NCBI RefSeq assembly: GCF_014892515.1
Contig: NZ_JADBGR010000062.1
Span: forward strand, 1 to 57,204
From: Myceligenerans pegani
GTDB lineage: Bacteria > Actinomycetota > Actinomycetes > Actinomycetales > Cellulomonadaceae
Direction: 5' to 3'
DNA length: 57,204 bases
The position numbers and the translations under genes were made by a program. Shown one piece after another: positions 26,610-34,112 of this stretch (position 1 is its first letter; each line of letters opens with the position of its first letter). The notes under the pieces were generated by a model, which was not told where the DNA came from, did not search any database, and worked only from the letters and a program-made list of their open reading frames with translations.

Positions 26610-28115
26610 ATGGGATTGTTCAACTCGCTCGATGTGACGGTCGAGTGCCCCTCATGCCTTGTGGTCGCGCCACGGGAGGTCCAGTTCCGGTACGGCGCCG
26701 TGTGGCAGTACCGCTACGGCCTCGGTGACGTGCTGCGATGGGGCCGCAGCGACGTGGGCGATCGTGCCGTGTCCGACGTGGTCGTGGATGCCTGGCTGTG
26801 CGAGTGCCCGTCCTGCGACCACGAGGGGCGCATCGCCCTGTACGTCCGCGACAACACTCTGGTCGCAGTCGGCCCGGTCAGTGACGTGCCAGGTCTCCAG
26901 GAACTCGAATGGCTCCCTCTACCGCCAGCCGGTGGCGACGTCGTCATCGAGCCGACTACTGGCATCACCGGGCGTCTCGACGAGCAGCGGCGTCGCAATC
27001 AGATGATGGATGTGCTCAAAGTGCTGGCGGCAGGCGATCAAGGTGTTCGCCAGGTCGGCGTCGAGGCCTTCTATACGTCGTTCTTCGAGTGGAGCGGCGG
27101 CATCGAGAACTGGAACTGGTGTGCGTCGACCGTCTTCACGGCGGCTGAGGTCGGGCTGCTCACCGAGGTGCAGAAGATGCTGATGATCTCCCGCGGCGAA
27201 GCCGCCGGCCTGGATGCGGACGGGCTGATCGCCTCGGGATGGCCATGGCGGATCAGTCAGGTCGCCGCTCCGGCGCTGCATGTGCTGAACGCCCGAGGCC
27301 GGTACTCCGAACAGGTCGTGGAGGATGTCCCGACCGGGAAGGTCATCGACCTGCACGACCGGCGCTACTCACCCCGCCCAGCCGACGAGATCGCGGAAGG
27401 AACTCTGGTCGACGTGACGGTGGTGTGCCACCACCCGTACGGGTTGGGCGTCTGGGTGGATGGCGTCGACCAGTTCGGCAATGTGAACGTGCCTGCGATC
27501 AGCGACGAGCCGATCGGCAGCCCTGAGGACTATCCGCCGATCGGAGATCGACTCCGCGCCGTCGTGATCGGGTACAACGGGAGCCAACAGCTACGGCTGA
27601 CGACCCGACGCTCCGACCTGCCGGCCCTGACCGCTCGAGGTGCCGAGGTCTTCGAGCAGATTGCCCATGCCGTCGGCGCGCACATCACCGACGTTCACGA
27701 CGAGCACGAGCGCTGGCAGGTGTACTGGACTGCCATCTCTCACGAAGACCTGCGCCCACTCATCCGGGAGGCGATCAGCGAGGGCGAAGATCGCGTGCGC
27801 CAGATCGTGGTCGAAACGCTCAAGTACGTGGACGAGGCCGAAGGACGAACCTGGGTCGACCTGATTCAGAGCGACCACGACCGGGCGTTCGCGGAGCAGC
27901 GACTGCGCGAGTGGGCTCTCATCCGAGAGATCGCAGACCGACCCCGAAAGATCGCCGCCGAACTTCCCGAACTCACACTCTGGTGCCAGCGCCGCATCAT
28001 CGAACACACGACCTCAGACCTCGTCCTCTCCGACATCGCCGAAAGCGGCTCCTCCAAGAGAATCCGCCACGCGGCCCGCGAGAAGCTCCGCGGCCGGTGG
28101 AAGGGATGGGCATGA
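26610..28115 (+). CDS. hypothetical protein with N-terminal zinc ribbon and central S1/OB-like domain
   Basis: The 501-residue protein is unassigned but shows structure. Residues 9-75 carry two CxxC pairs (CPSC and CECPSC), a zinc-ribbon pattern. Residues 260-340 read like an S1 RNA-binding fold: GTLVDVTVVCHHPYGLGVWV, then VPAISDEPIG and PPIGDRLRAVVIGYN, ending QQLRLTTRRSDL. The C-terminal 140 residues are strongly helical and charged. A zinc ribbon plus S1-like domain suggests contact with RNA or the translation apparatus. ATG 26610 follows the previous stop by 1 nt; the stop overlaps the next gene's ATG by 4 nt. I know no described protein with this combination, so it deserves a structure-based search. 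Confidence 0.78.
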   Translation: MGLFNSLDVTVECPSCLVVAPREVQFRYGAVWQYRYGLGDVLRWGRSDVGDRAVSDVVVDAWLCECPSCDHEGRIALYVRDNTLVAVGPVSDVPGLQELEWLPLPPAGGDVVIEPTTGITGRLDEQRRRNQMMDVLKVLAAGDQGVRQVGVEAFYTSFFEWSGGIENWNWCASTVFTAAEVGLLTEVQKMLMISRGEAAGLDADGLIASGWPWRISQVAAPALHVLNARGRYSEQVVEDVPTGKVIDLHDRRYSPRPADEIAEGTLVDVTVVCHHPYGLGVWVDGVDQFGNVNVPAISDEPIGSPEDYPPIGDRLRAVVIGYNGSQQLRLTTRRSDLPALTARGAEVFEQIAHAVGAHITDVHDEHERWQVYWTAISHEDLRPLIREAISEGEDRVRQIVVETLKYVDEAEGRTWVDLIQSDHDRAFAEQRLREWALIREIADRPRKIAAELPELTLWCQRRIIEHTTSDLVLSDIAESGSSKRIRHAAREKLRGRWKGWA

Positions 28116-28885
28116 CGGCGGACACGACCTGGGTGCCGGTCGCCGACACGCCTTCAGCTTTGGCCTGGCTGGATGGACAAGAGTGCCCGCTCACGGGCTA
28201 CTGGGCTCCGGATGGCTTCGAGGACGCCACCTGGGTTCTCCACGCGATGTACGAGAACGACGAACTCCGAGGGCTTGGCACGCACGACGATGTGGAGAAG
28301 GACGCGATAGCACGCGGACTGATGGAGCCCGACGTTGTCGCAGGGATCGATCTGAGCGCCGCGACGGTCGACTCCGGGACGCCACTGGGCTGGGTCGAAC
28401 GCCCGAGCGTCGAGTGGACCCGGCTGTACTGGCGAGATCACTTCGGGCCGTCGATGGATATCCGGCTTGCTGCGGGAGGCTTCCCGCCGAACGACCGGGC
28501 GCTACGCGACGGCTCGTGGTCGGCGTCGATCTTCGCGCCGCCCGAGGGCTCGCTCGACGAGGCGTCGCTCGCAGGGCTTCTCTCGACACTTGCGGCACAT
28601 ACGGACGACGGTGGATCCGGTCAGGCCTTCGCCTTCTACGGCCAGGTTCCCGCGAACAACTACGACTCTCCGACGCTCTTCGCCGGAAGGCTGGACACGG
28701 TCAAGGACCTCGCCATCCGGCTCGACGCGACGCCGTCGAACCTCTGGCCGGCAGACCGGTCGTGGTTCGTGATGACCGACTGGGACATCACCTCGACCTG
28801 CATCTGGGGAAGCAAAGCCCTGATCGACCAGATACGAGAACACCCCGAACTGGAAACCGCGGAGTGGACTCGACCGACCGGCTGA
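28112..28885 (+). CDS. hypothetical protein, third gene of the plus-strand island operon
   Basis: The 257-residue acidic protein has no recognised domain. It shows WVPVADTPSALAWLDGQECP at the N-terminus, an aromatic-rich middle (VERPSVEWTRLYWRDHFGP), ASIFAPPEGSLDEASLAGLL, and a C-terminal WFVMTDWDITSTCIWGSKAL segment. No signal peptide or membrane helix is present. The ATG overlaps the preceding stop by 4 nt (ATGA), so the three plus-strand genes form one translationally coupled unit. An ATG two codons upstream is an alternative start. Its abundance of Trp and Asp is reminiscent of small immunity or defence-accessory proteins, but no function can be assigned. Confidence 0.75.
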   Translation: MTADTTWVPVADTPSALAWLDGQECPLTGYWAPDGFEDATWVLHAMYENDELRGLGTHDDVEKDAIARGLMEPDVVAGIDLSAATVDSGTPLGWVERPSVEWTRLYWRDHFGPSMDIRLAAGGFPPNDRALRDGSWSASIFAPPEGSLDEASLAGLLSTLAAHTDDGGSGQAFAFYGQVPANNYDSPTLFAGRLDTVKDLAIRLDATPSNLWPADRSWFVMTDWDITSTCIWGSKALIDQIREHPELETAEWTRPTG

Positions 28886-29209
28886 TGAAGCGGTCCCCTG
28901 GAGTGTCACAACGTCCCACCAGCCGTCCCAACCAGAGATGTCGTGGTACAGCTCGAAGTCGGACCTGGAGGACGGCTGGCACTGGCCGCGTTGGGATCGT
29001 TGGAATCTCGCGGATTCCGCGTTGGCCAGTGCTGGCTGGATCGGGCTGGTGCCGGACATGTTGTGGACTTTCCATGGACTGGCTACCCCCTCGATCTCGC
29101 GCCGCTCCAAGTCCGGAAGCAACGCGGCAAACGCTTCAAGATCGGTGCTGATAAACCCACGCTCGTCGTCGGGTGCGGAACGCCATGCGAATCGAACTGT
29201 GGATGGCAT
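28886..29209 (-). pseudogene. probable truncated remnant of a hypothetical gene
   Basis: From ATG 29209 leftwards the minus strand reads about 105 residues of natural-looking protein: STDLEAFAALLPDLERREIE, GVASPWKVHNMSG and DFELYHDISGWDGWWDVV. Past 28886 the frame continues only antisense to the end of the preceding plus-strand gene, with low-quality sequence, to a stop at 28502. The simplest reading is a gene that lost its 3' part when the neighbouring operon was joined to it. A short intact gene with a long antisense overlap is less likely. The product family is unknown. Confidence 0.4.
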
Positions 29210-29273
29210 CGTCGTTCCGGTCGCGAGGCTGCGCTGAGGCTGTGATGTCAGTGTGCTCGCTTACGCTCGCGCC

Positions 29274-29627
29274 ATGACACAGATTGGTAGTGCCTTCCTG
29301 CCCGTCCACGACACCCGGTCGGCCGCCGACTGGTACGCCAAGACCTTCGACCTGCACCCGATCAGCCGCGAAGACCATGCGGCTGTCCTGGAGACCGGCG
29401 AGCCGGGCCGCAGGCTGACGCTCCTCGGCCCGGCCAGCGGCATCGCCGTCGAGCCCGGACTGGACTGGGCGCCGTTCAACCTCGTGGCGGACGACCTCGC
29501 AGCCGTGCGTGACCGCCTCACCGAGGCAGGCAGCAAGCCCGGCGACGTGCACGGCGACGACGAGACGTGCTTCTGGTTCACCGCCACCGACCCCGATGGC
29601 AACACCCTGCTCGTCGTGGACCGCTGA
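29274..29627 (+). CDS. VOC/glyoxalase-fold protein
   Basis: The 117-residue protein is a single vicinal-oxygen-chelate unit pair: GSAFLPVHDTRSAADWYAKTF at the start, FNLVADDLAAVRDRLTEAG in the middle and FWFTATDPDGNTLLVVDR at the end, the classic closing strand of glyoxalase/bleomycin-resistance proteins. Members bind metal and act on thiol adducts, aromatic diols or antibiotics, or simply sequester ligands. The start is ATG 29274. The next VOC gene begins 1 nt after its stop, so the two are cotranscribed. Substrate is unknown; the pair is a typical cargo of accessory regions. Confidence 0.88.
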   Translation: MTQIGSAFLPVHDTRSAADWYAKTFDLHPISREDHAAVLETGEPGRRLTLLGPASGIAVEPGLDWAPFNLVADDLAAVRDRLTEAGSKPGDVHGDDETCFWFTATDPDGNTLLVVDR

Positions 29628-29628
29628 G

Positions 29629-30108
29629 ATGGCGGAGTCACGTCAGCCCATGAACGGCGTCACGATCCATCAGGCCCGCCAGGTGCGGCTTGTCACCGAC
29701 CTGTGGGACTCACTGGCCTACTACCGCGACGTGCTCGGCTGCGAGGTCGACGACTGGGGTCACGCAGTGCGCGGCGGGCTGAACCTGCTGCTGCAGCAGG
29801 CCGAGGTGCCCGCGCACGTCCGCCCCAATCCCCGACCAGCCGAACGCGACACCTACCCCACCGACTGGCAGGGCCCCGAACAGGGCTGGGACACCTACGT
29901 GTTCGTCGACTTCGCCGACTTTGAACCCCTGGTCAGCGAACTGCGCGAGCGCGGCGCACGGATCGCGTTCGGTCCGGTCGCCGCGACACACGACAACGGC
30001 ATGACGTTCAAGAACGTCGCGGTTCGCGATCCGGACGGCTACACGATCGTCTTCGGCTGCGGCTCCCATGAACCCGTTCCCGACACCATGCCCGAAGACC
30101 CTCACTGA
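29629..30108 (+). CDS. second VOC/glyoxalase-fold protein
   Basis: The 159-residue protein has the VOC pattern QVRLVTDLWDSLAYYRDVLGC at the N-terminus and FKNVAVRDPDGYTIVFGCG near the end, with FVDFADFEPLVSELRERGAR between them. It is longer than the preceding VOC protein because of a Pro-rich insert around PNPRPAERDTYPTDWQGPEQ. ATG 29629 starts 1 nt after the previous stop; ATG 29650 is an alternative. The function is unknown within the superfamily. It is the last island gene before the rnpB 3' end, 75 bp away. Confidence 0.86.
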   Translation: MAESRQPMNGVTIHQARQVRLVTDLWDSLAYYRDVLGCEVDDWGHAVRGGLNLLLQQAEVPAHVRPNPRPAERDTYPTDWQGPEQGWDTYVFVDFADFEPLVSELRERGARIAFGPVAATHDNGMTFKNVAVRDPDGYTIVFGCGSHEPVPDTMPEDPH

Positions 30109-30182
30109 GCCTGTGGTGAGCCATGGGCGCAACGGCCACGGCAGCCCCCGTTCCTAGCAAGTCAGCCAAGGGCCGGGATGAA

Positions 30183-30213
30183 AGCGGACGAGCCGGCCCG
30201 TACGCCGGGTTCT
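30183..30213. repeat. rnpB 3'-end segment matching the displaced repeat at 23857
   Basis: This is the native copy of the 31-bp att-like repeat, forming the 3' side of P1 and neighbouring nucleotides of rnpB. Identity to 23857-23887 is 30 of 31. Confidence 0.85.
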
Positions 30214-30589
30214 GTGTCCCGCGCGGGGTTGCCCCCGTGCGGGCGACGGCCATCCATCTAGGCCCAGCGTTGCCGCTGGGCTCGAGCGGTCTACCCGGGA
30301 GCTCGGGCGAGCAGCCCTCCAGCACTCCCTGTCTGACCTTGCTCCGGGTGGGGTTTACCGAGCCGCCCCTGTCACCAGGGGCGCTGGTGGTCTCTTACAC
30401 CGCCGTTTCACCCTTACCGCCGCCGGTCGCCCGGCGTCGGCGGTCTGTTTTCTGTGGCACTTTCCCGCGAGTTACCCCGGGTGGCCGTTAGCCACCACCC
30501 TGCTCTGTGGAGCCCGGACGTTCCTCGGCGCCGACGCTTCCGGTTTCCCGGGCCACCGACGACGCGGCCGTCCGACCGGCTCGTCCGCG
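30184..30589 (-). ncRNA. rnpB: RNase P RNA, bacterial class A
   Basis: Read on the minus strand, the segment has all conserved blocks of class A RNase P RNA: a 5' GCGGACGAGCCGG strand, then GAGGAACGTCCGGGCTCCAC, AGAGCAGGGTGGTGGCTAAC, GGGAAAGTGCCACAGAAAAC, GTAAGGGTGAAACGGCGGTG, a pseudoknot strand with ACAGAACCCGGCGTACGG, and a 3' GGCCGGCTCGTCCGC that pairs with the 5' strand to form P1. Its length of about 405 nt is usual for actinobacteria. It processes tRNA 5' ends with the RnpA protein. The 3' end is duplicated at 23857-23887, marking it as an integration site. Confidence 0.97.
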
Positions 30590-30595
30590 CAGGCC

Positions 30596-30601
30596 AGAAT
30601 A
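30596..30601 (-). promoter_or_regulatory. -10 box of rnpB
   Basis: On the minus strand the hexamer TATTCT lies 12 to 7 nt before the predicted RNA 5' end at about 30589. No convincing -35 box is seen at the standard spacing. Confidence 0.6.
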
Positions 30602-30661
30602 CCGGAGCCCGCAAGCCCGCGAGGATCCACCCCTATCCAGGCACCGTGCCGCAGTGGTTGG

Positions 30662-32128
30662 ATGCCCCGCATGACGACGCTCCCCACGGGCCCCGACAGC
30701 CTGCGCCTGAACCGCGCGGCGGTGCTCGCCGCCTTCTTCGCGCAGGGTTTCGTGTTCGTCAGCGCCACGCTGTTCATCCCGAAGATCGTCGGCACGTTCG
30801 GCCTCGACCCCGGCGTGTTCTCGATGTTCCTGCTGGGTATGGTGCTGGCGGCCGCCGTCGGCTCCGCGATCGCCGAGGCGGTGGCCCGCGGCGCGGGAAG
30901 CGCCGCCGCCCTGCGCACGGGACTCGTGACCATGGTTCCGGCCCTGGCACTCATGTTCGCCACCGGCAACCTGGTGGGGCTCGCGGCCGGGATGGTCCTG
31001 TACGGGATCGCACTCGGCATGGTGGATGCCGGCTCGAACATGCAGGCCGTCACGCTGGAACGCCGCTACGGCCGCCCCATCCTGCCGTCGTCGCAGGGTG
31101 CGTGGACGCTCGGCGGGCTCGTCGCCACCGGCGTATCGCTCGCCGGGGTGGCCACCCTGCCGCTGAACGCGGGCGTGCTCTTCGCCGTCGTCCCCCTCCT
31201 CGCGGCGTTCACGCCGCTGCAGGGCCGCAGCCTCCCGGCCTTTGACGCCGGTCCCGGATCAGCCGCGTCGCCCGTCGCCACGCCGGGCACGGCCCTCGGA
31301 TCGTCCGCCACGCCGAGCGCTCCTCCCGGATTCCTGCCCGGCAGCACCCCTGGACTCCTTCCGAAGGGCACCCCGAGTCCGGTCGTCATGCCCGGCACGA
31401 CCCCGACACCGTCCGCGCCCGCCATGTCCGACGCCGGTCCGGGCGCGCTCTCCCCGGACGCGCGCTCCGCGTCCGGCACAGCCGCCCCCACGGCCGACGG
31501 CCCTGCGGCCGCCGGCGCTCCCACCGGCGCCGTCCGGTGGGCCGCCATCGCTCCGGCCGGGATCGCGTTCCTCATCTTCTACCTGGTCGACTCCGCCACG
31601 CAGGCCTGGGGCCCGCTCTTCCTCTACCGCGATCTGGCCGCACCGGAGCACCTGCTCGCCCTCGCGACCCTGCCCTACCTCGCGGCCACCTGGCTGGTCC
31701 GGCTCGCGGGCGACCGGCTCACCGCCCGCTTCGGCGCGCCCGCCATCGTGCGGACGGGCGCGATGATCGCGTTCGCCGGGCTCGCCGCCGTCGTCCTCGC
31801 CCCGTCGTGGCCGGTCGCGGCCGCGGGATTCTTCGCCACCGGCCTGGGGCTCGGCGCGGTCGCGCCGCTGAGCTTCTCCGCCGCGGGCCGGATCGCGGGC
31901 GGTGACCGCGCCCGGGCCGACGTCGTCGTCGCGCGGTTCAACCAGCTCAACTACGTCGGCGCGCTCCTCGGCGCCGTCGTCACCGGTCTGATCAGCACCG
32001 GGACCCTGCGCATCGGCTTCGCTCTTCCCATGGTCCTGGTCCTGGTCCTGATCCCCCTGGCCCGCGGCTTCGCCGCCGCACCACGCGCCGGCGTCGACGA
32101 TGCGCGGACCGTCCGCCCGTCCGTGTAA
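30662..32128 (+). CDS. MFS-family membrane transporter
   Basis: The 488-residue protein has the twelve-helix pattern of the major facilitator superfamily in two halves. The N-terminal half contains FLLGMVLAAAVGSAIAEAVA, LVTMVPALALMFATGNLVGL and GMVDAGSNMQAVTLERRYGR, which resembles the motif-A region and loops of fucose/YbjJ-like permeases. The halves are separated by an unusually long Pro/Ala/Ser-rich cytoplasmic loop of about 100 residues (roughly 195-295). The second half contains FLIFYLVDSATQAWGPLFLY and ATGLGLGAVAPLSFSAAGRI. The substrate is unknown. ATG 30662 is used here; ATG 30671 three codons later is equally possible. It stands alone, downstream of the rnpB promoter but on the other strand. 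Confidence 0.9.
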   Translation: MPRMTTLPTGPDSLRLNRAAVLAAFFAQGFVFVSATLFIPKIVGTFGLDPGVFSMFLLGMVLAAAVGSAIAEAVARGAGSAAALRTGLVTMVPALALMFATGNLVGLAAGMVLYGIALGMVDAGSNMQAVTLERRYGRPILPSSQGAWTLGGLVATGVSLAGVATLPLNAGVLFAVVPLLAAFTPLQGRSLPAFDAGPGSAASPVATPGTALGSSATPSAPPGFLPGSTPGLLPKGTPSPVVMPGTTPTPSAPAMSDAGPGALSPDARSASGTAAPTADGPAAAGAPTGAVRWAAIAPAGIAFLIFYLVDSATQAWGPLFLYRDLAAPEHLLALATLPYLAATWLVRLAGDRLTARFGAPAIVRTGAMIAFAGLAAVVLAPSWPVAAAGFFATGLGLGAVAPLSFSAAGRIAGGDRARADVVVARFNQLNYVGALLGAVVTGLISTGTLRIGFALPMVLVLVLIPLARGFAAAPRAGVDDARTVRPSV

Positions 32129-32246
32129 CCGACCACGGCGCCTTTCCTTGCGCAATTCACCCCTGCCGTGAGAGAACCTCCTGGTCAGACGTTCGCCGAG
32201 CGCACCGAGACGGTGCGGAGTCTGGCAGACCAAGGAGACATACCCG

Positions 32247-33086
32247 ATGCGCATCACCCACAGGCTCGCCGTCCTGCTGATCGCGGGGGCGACGACCGCC
32301 ACCCTGACCGCGTGCCAGGGAGACACGGCAGGTTCGCCCGACGACGGGACGTCGGCGACGTCCACCAGCACGGCGCCCGTGCAGGACGAGGAGGCCGCCG
32401 CCGCGGGTCCGGGCTCTGACACGGTGACGGCCGACAACTTCGTGGAACGCACCTCGACGGCACTCTCGAACACCGCGACGACGACGTTCGAGGCCGAGTA
32501 CTCGGGCTCGCTTGCCGGAGAGGGTTCCGGCGTCGCGACCACGTTCGAGGGCAGGGCGGTGTACGGCGAGGTGCCGGACGCCGTCGCGATCCAGATGACG
32601 ACCGACCTCGACGAGGATCTCATCAAGCTCGACGACGAGAACATCTGGGCGAGGGACCAGGAGACCGGCGGCAAGTATCTCCATCTCACGGACCCGGACC
32701 CCGGTTACGCGTTCCGGGACGAGCAGTTCACCGACATGAACGTGTACGCCCGGACGGTCGCCCTGGACGGCGCCGTCACAGCCGTCGAGGACCGTGGCAC
32801 GGAGATCGTCGGCGGTGCCGAGACGCACCATTACGTCGTCACGGTGGACCTGGCGGCCGCGGACCTCACGGCGCTCGGGTTCGACGCTGCGGCGGCCAGG
32901 ACGGGATCGATCGACGTCGAGTACTTCCTCGACGCGAACGACCTGCCCCTCCGCACGATCATCCCGGCACCGGTGCCCGGGCAGACGCTCGTCCACACGA
33001 TGGACATCGTCTACGACACGCCGCCCGCCGAGATCGTGGCCCCGCCCGCGGACCAGACGATCACCGCCGCCGACCTCGACGGCTGA
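32247..33086 (+). CDS. lipoprotein, LppX/LprG-like
   Basis: The 279-residue protein begins with a lipoprotein signal: basic MRITHR, a hydrophobic stretch and the lipobox LTAC with Cys23 as the lipidated residue. A Ser/Thr/Ala-rich tether follows. The rest (about 60-275) is beta-rich with DNFVERTSTALSNTATTTF, IKLDDENIWARD and VEYFLDANDLPLRTII. This outline matches actinobacterial lipoproteins of the LppX_LprAFG type and related DUF-type proteins that bind lipids or sit under the cell envelope. The assignment to that family is by pattern only. It should be anchored to the outer face of the cytoplasmic membrane. It has no obvious operon partner. Confidence 0.82.
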   Translation: MRITHRLAVLLIAGATTATLTACQGDTAGSPDDGTSATSTSTAPVQDEEAAAAGPGSDTVTADNFVERTSTALSNTATTTFEAEYSGSLAGEGSGVATTFEGRAVYGEVPDAVAIQMTTDLDEDLIKLDDENIWARDQETGGKYLHLTDPDPGYAFRDEQFTDMNVYARTVALDGAVTAVEDRGTEIVGGAETHHYVVTVDLAAADLTALGFDAAAARTGSIDVEYFLDANDLPLRTIIPAPVPGQTLVHTMDIVYDTPPAEIVAPPADQTITAADLDG

Positions 33087-33094
33087 CCGGCGTC

Positions 33095-33415
33095 CTAACC
33101 CCTGTCCAGGTCGTCCAGGAGCTGGACAGCGGCCCGCGCGTAGTCCCCGATCCAGCGGTCGTGGATGCGCTTGATCGGCAGCGGCGCCAGTGTCAGACGG
33201 CGCTCCCTCCCCTGCCGCTCGCCGGTCACGAGCTCGGCCCGCTCGAGGACCCGCAGGTGCTGCAGCACGGTGGTGCGGTCGAGCTCCGGGAAGTGCGCGC
33301 AGAGCTCCCCCGTCGTGCGCGGCGCCGTGCGCAGCACGTCGAGCATCCGCCGCCGCACCGGCGCGGCCAGTGCCTTGAAGACGAGATCGTCAGCACTGTT
33401 CTCCGCTTCAGACAT
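33095..33415 (-). CDS. ArsR-family winged-helix regulator
   Basis: The 106-residue protein has the ArsR/SmtB fold: LVFKALAAPVRRRMLDVLRT, GELCAHFPELDRTTVLQHLRVLE as the recognition region, and ELVTGERQGRERRLTLAPLP as the wing. No metal-binding Cys cluster is present on the recognition helix, so it is of the ArsR-type that partners SRPBCC proteins. The divergent neighbour is an SRPBCC gene and the two start codons are only 16 bp apart across a palindrome, so autoregulation of both genes is expected. The start is ATG 33415; the message is probably leaderless. Confidence 0.92.
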   Translation of the reverse strand: MSEAENSADDLVFKALAAPVRRRMLDVLRTAPRTTGELCAHFPELDRTTVLQHLRVLERAELVTGERQGRERRLTLAPLPIKRIHDRWIGDYARAAVQLLDDLDRG

Positions 33416-33439
33416 GTTGTAATCTTACAACATGTCTGA
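33408..33439. promoter_or_regulatory. symmetric divergent leaderless promoter and operator
   Basis: Arms TCAGACATGTTGTAA (33408-33422) and TTACAACATGTCTGA (33425-33439) are perfect reverse complements around a 2-bp centre. The palindrome includes both start codons. TAATCT (33420-33425) is 12 to 7 nt before ATG 33432 on the plus strand. TAAGAT (33427-33422) is 12 to 7 nt before ATG 33415 on the minus strand. Both transcripts should therefore begin at the A of their start codon. A dimeric ArsR protein bound here would cover both -10 boxes. Confidence 0.8.
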
Positions 33440-33923
33440 GAACCACACGGCCGGCGCCGCCGCACTGGGCGCCCTCTCCTTCACCGTCTCGGGCCGCATC
33501 GCGCGCCCGCCCGCCGAGGTCTACGAGGCCGTCGCCGACCCCGAGCAGCTCTCCCGCTACTTCACCACCGCGGGCGCGCGGGGCCGCCTCGAACCCGGTG
33601 CCGGCGTGTCCTGGGACTTCGCCGACTTCCCGGGCCGCTTCCCCGTGACCGTGGTCGAGGCCACGCCGCCGGAGCGCATCGTCATCGAGTGGGATGCCGC
33701 CCCCGGGGCCAACGACACCGGCACCACCCGCACGACGTTCACGTTCGCCCCGATCGACGACGGCGCCCGCACGCTCGTGACCATCACCGAGGAGTCGTGG
33801 AACGCCACGGAGCTCGGCGCGAAGCACGCCTTCGGCAACTGCGAGGGCTGGACGGGGATGCTCGCCGCGATGAAGGCGTGGGTCGAGCACGGGATCAACC
33901 TGCGCGAGGGCTTCTACGCGTAG
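33432..33923 (+). CDS. SRPBCC (AHSA1/START-like) domain protein
   Basis: The 163-residue protein is a START/Bet v 1-like ligand-binding domain of the AHSA1 type: VSGRIARPPAEVYEAVADPE, LSRYFTTAGARGRLEPGAG, VVEATPPERIVIEW, and a final helix with GWTGMLAAMKAWVEHGI. Such proteins bind hydrophobic ligands in a deep cavity. The gene is divergent from an ArsR regulator, a widespread pairing in actinobacteria in which the regulator is thought to control the ligand-binding protein. ATG 33432 has no room for a ribosome-binding site because the ArsR start is 16 bp away, consistent with leaderless translation. Confidence 0.92.
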   Translation: MSENHTAGAAALGALSFTVSGRIARPPAEVYEAVADPEQLSRYFTTAGARGRLEPGAGVSWDFADFPGRFPVTVVEATPPERIVIEWDAAPGANDTGTTRTTFTFAPIDDGARTLVTITEESWNATELGAKHAFGNCEGWTGMLAAMKAWVEHGINLREGFYA

Positions 33924-34100
33924 CGCCGCCCCGGGCAGGGCCGCGACGTCCACGCCGAGCCGCCCACGCGATTTTCTTCGGAGTCCGCGTCGACCGCACG
34001 ACGTCTCCCCGGCGCCGCCCCCGTTGCGCAACCCTGGCGCCGCGCCCATTCCTCCTCCACGACGCCTCACGCGTACGCGGCGTCCCCCGCCGTGTCGACC

Positions 34101-34106
34101 TAGACT
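34101..34106 (+). promoter_or_regulatory. -10 box of leaderless yaaA message
   Basis: TAGACT lies exactly 12 to 7 nt before GTG 34113 with no ribosome-binding site between, so transcription should start at the first base of the start codon. Confidence 0.6.
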
Positions 34107-34112
34107 CGTGCG

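Larger units (their letters stand above)
23857..30213. mobile_element. putative genomic island bounded by rnpB 3'-end repeats
   Basis: A 31-bp segment of the 3' end of rnpB (30183-30213) recurs in the same orientation at 23857-23887 with one mismatch. Integration at the 3' end of an RNA gene leaves exactly this: an intact gene at one side and a displaced copy of its 3' end at the other. The 6.3 kb between the copies has lower GC than its flanks and carries mostly unrecognised genes. No integrase or transposase is visible inside, so the element is probably decayed, was mobilised in trans, or is part of a larger tandem array that continues leftwards. Confidence 0.7.
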
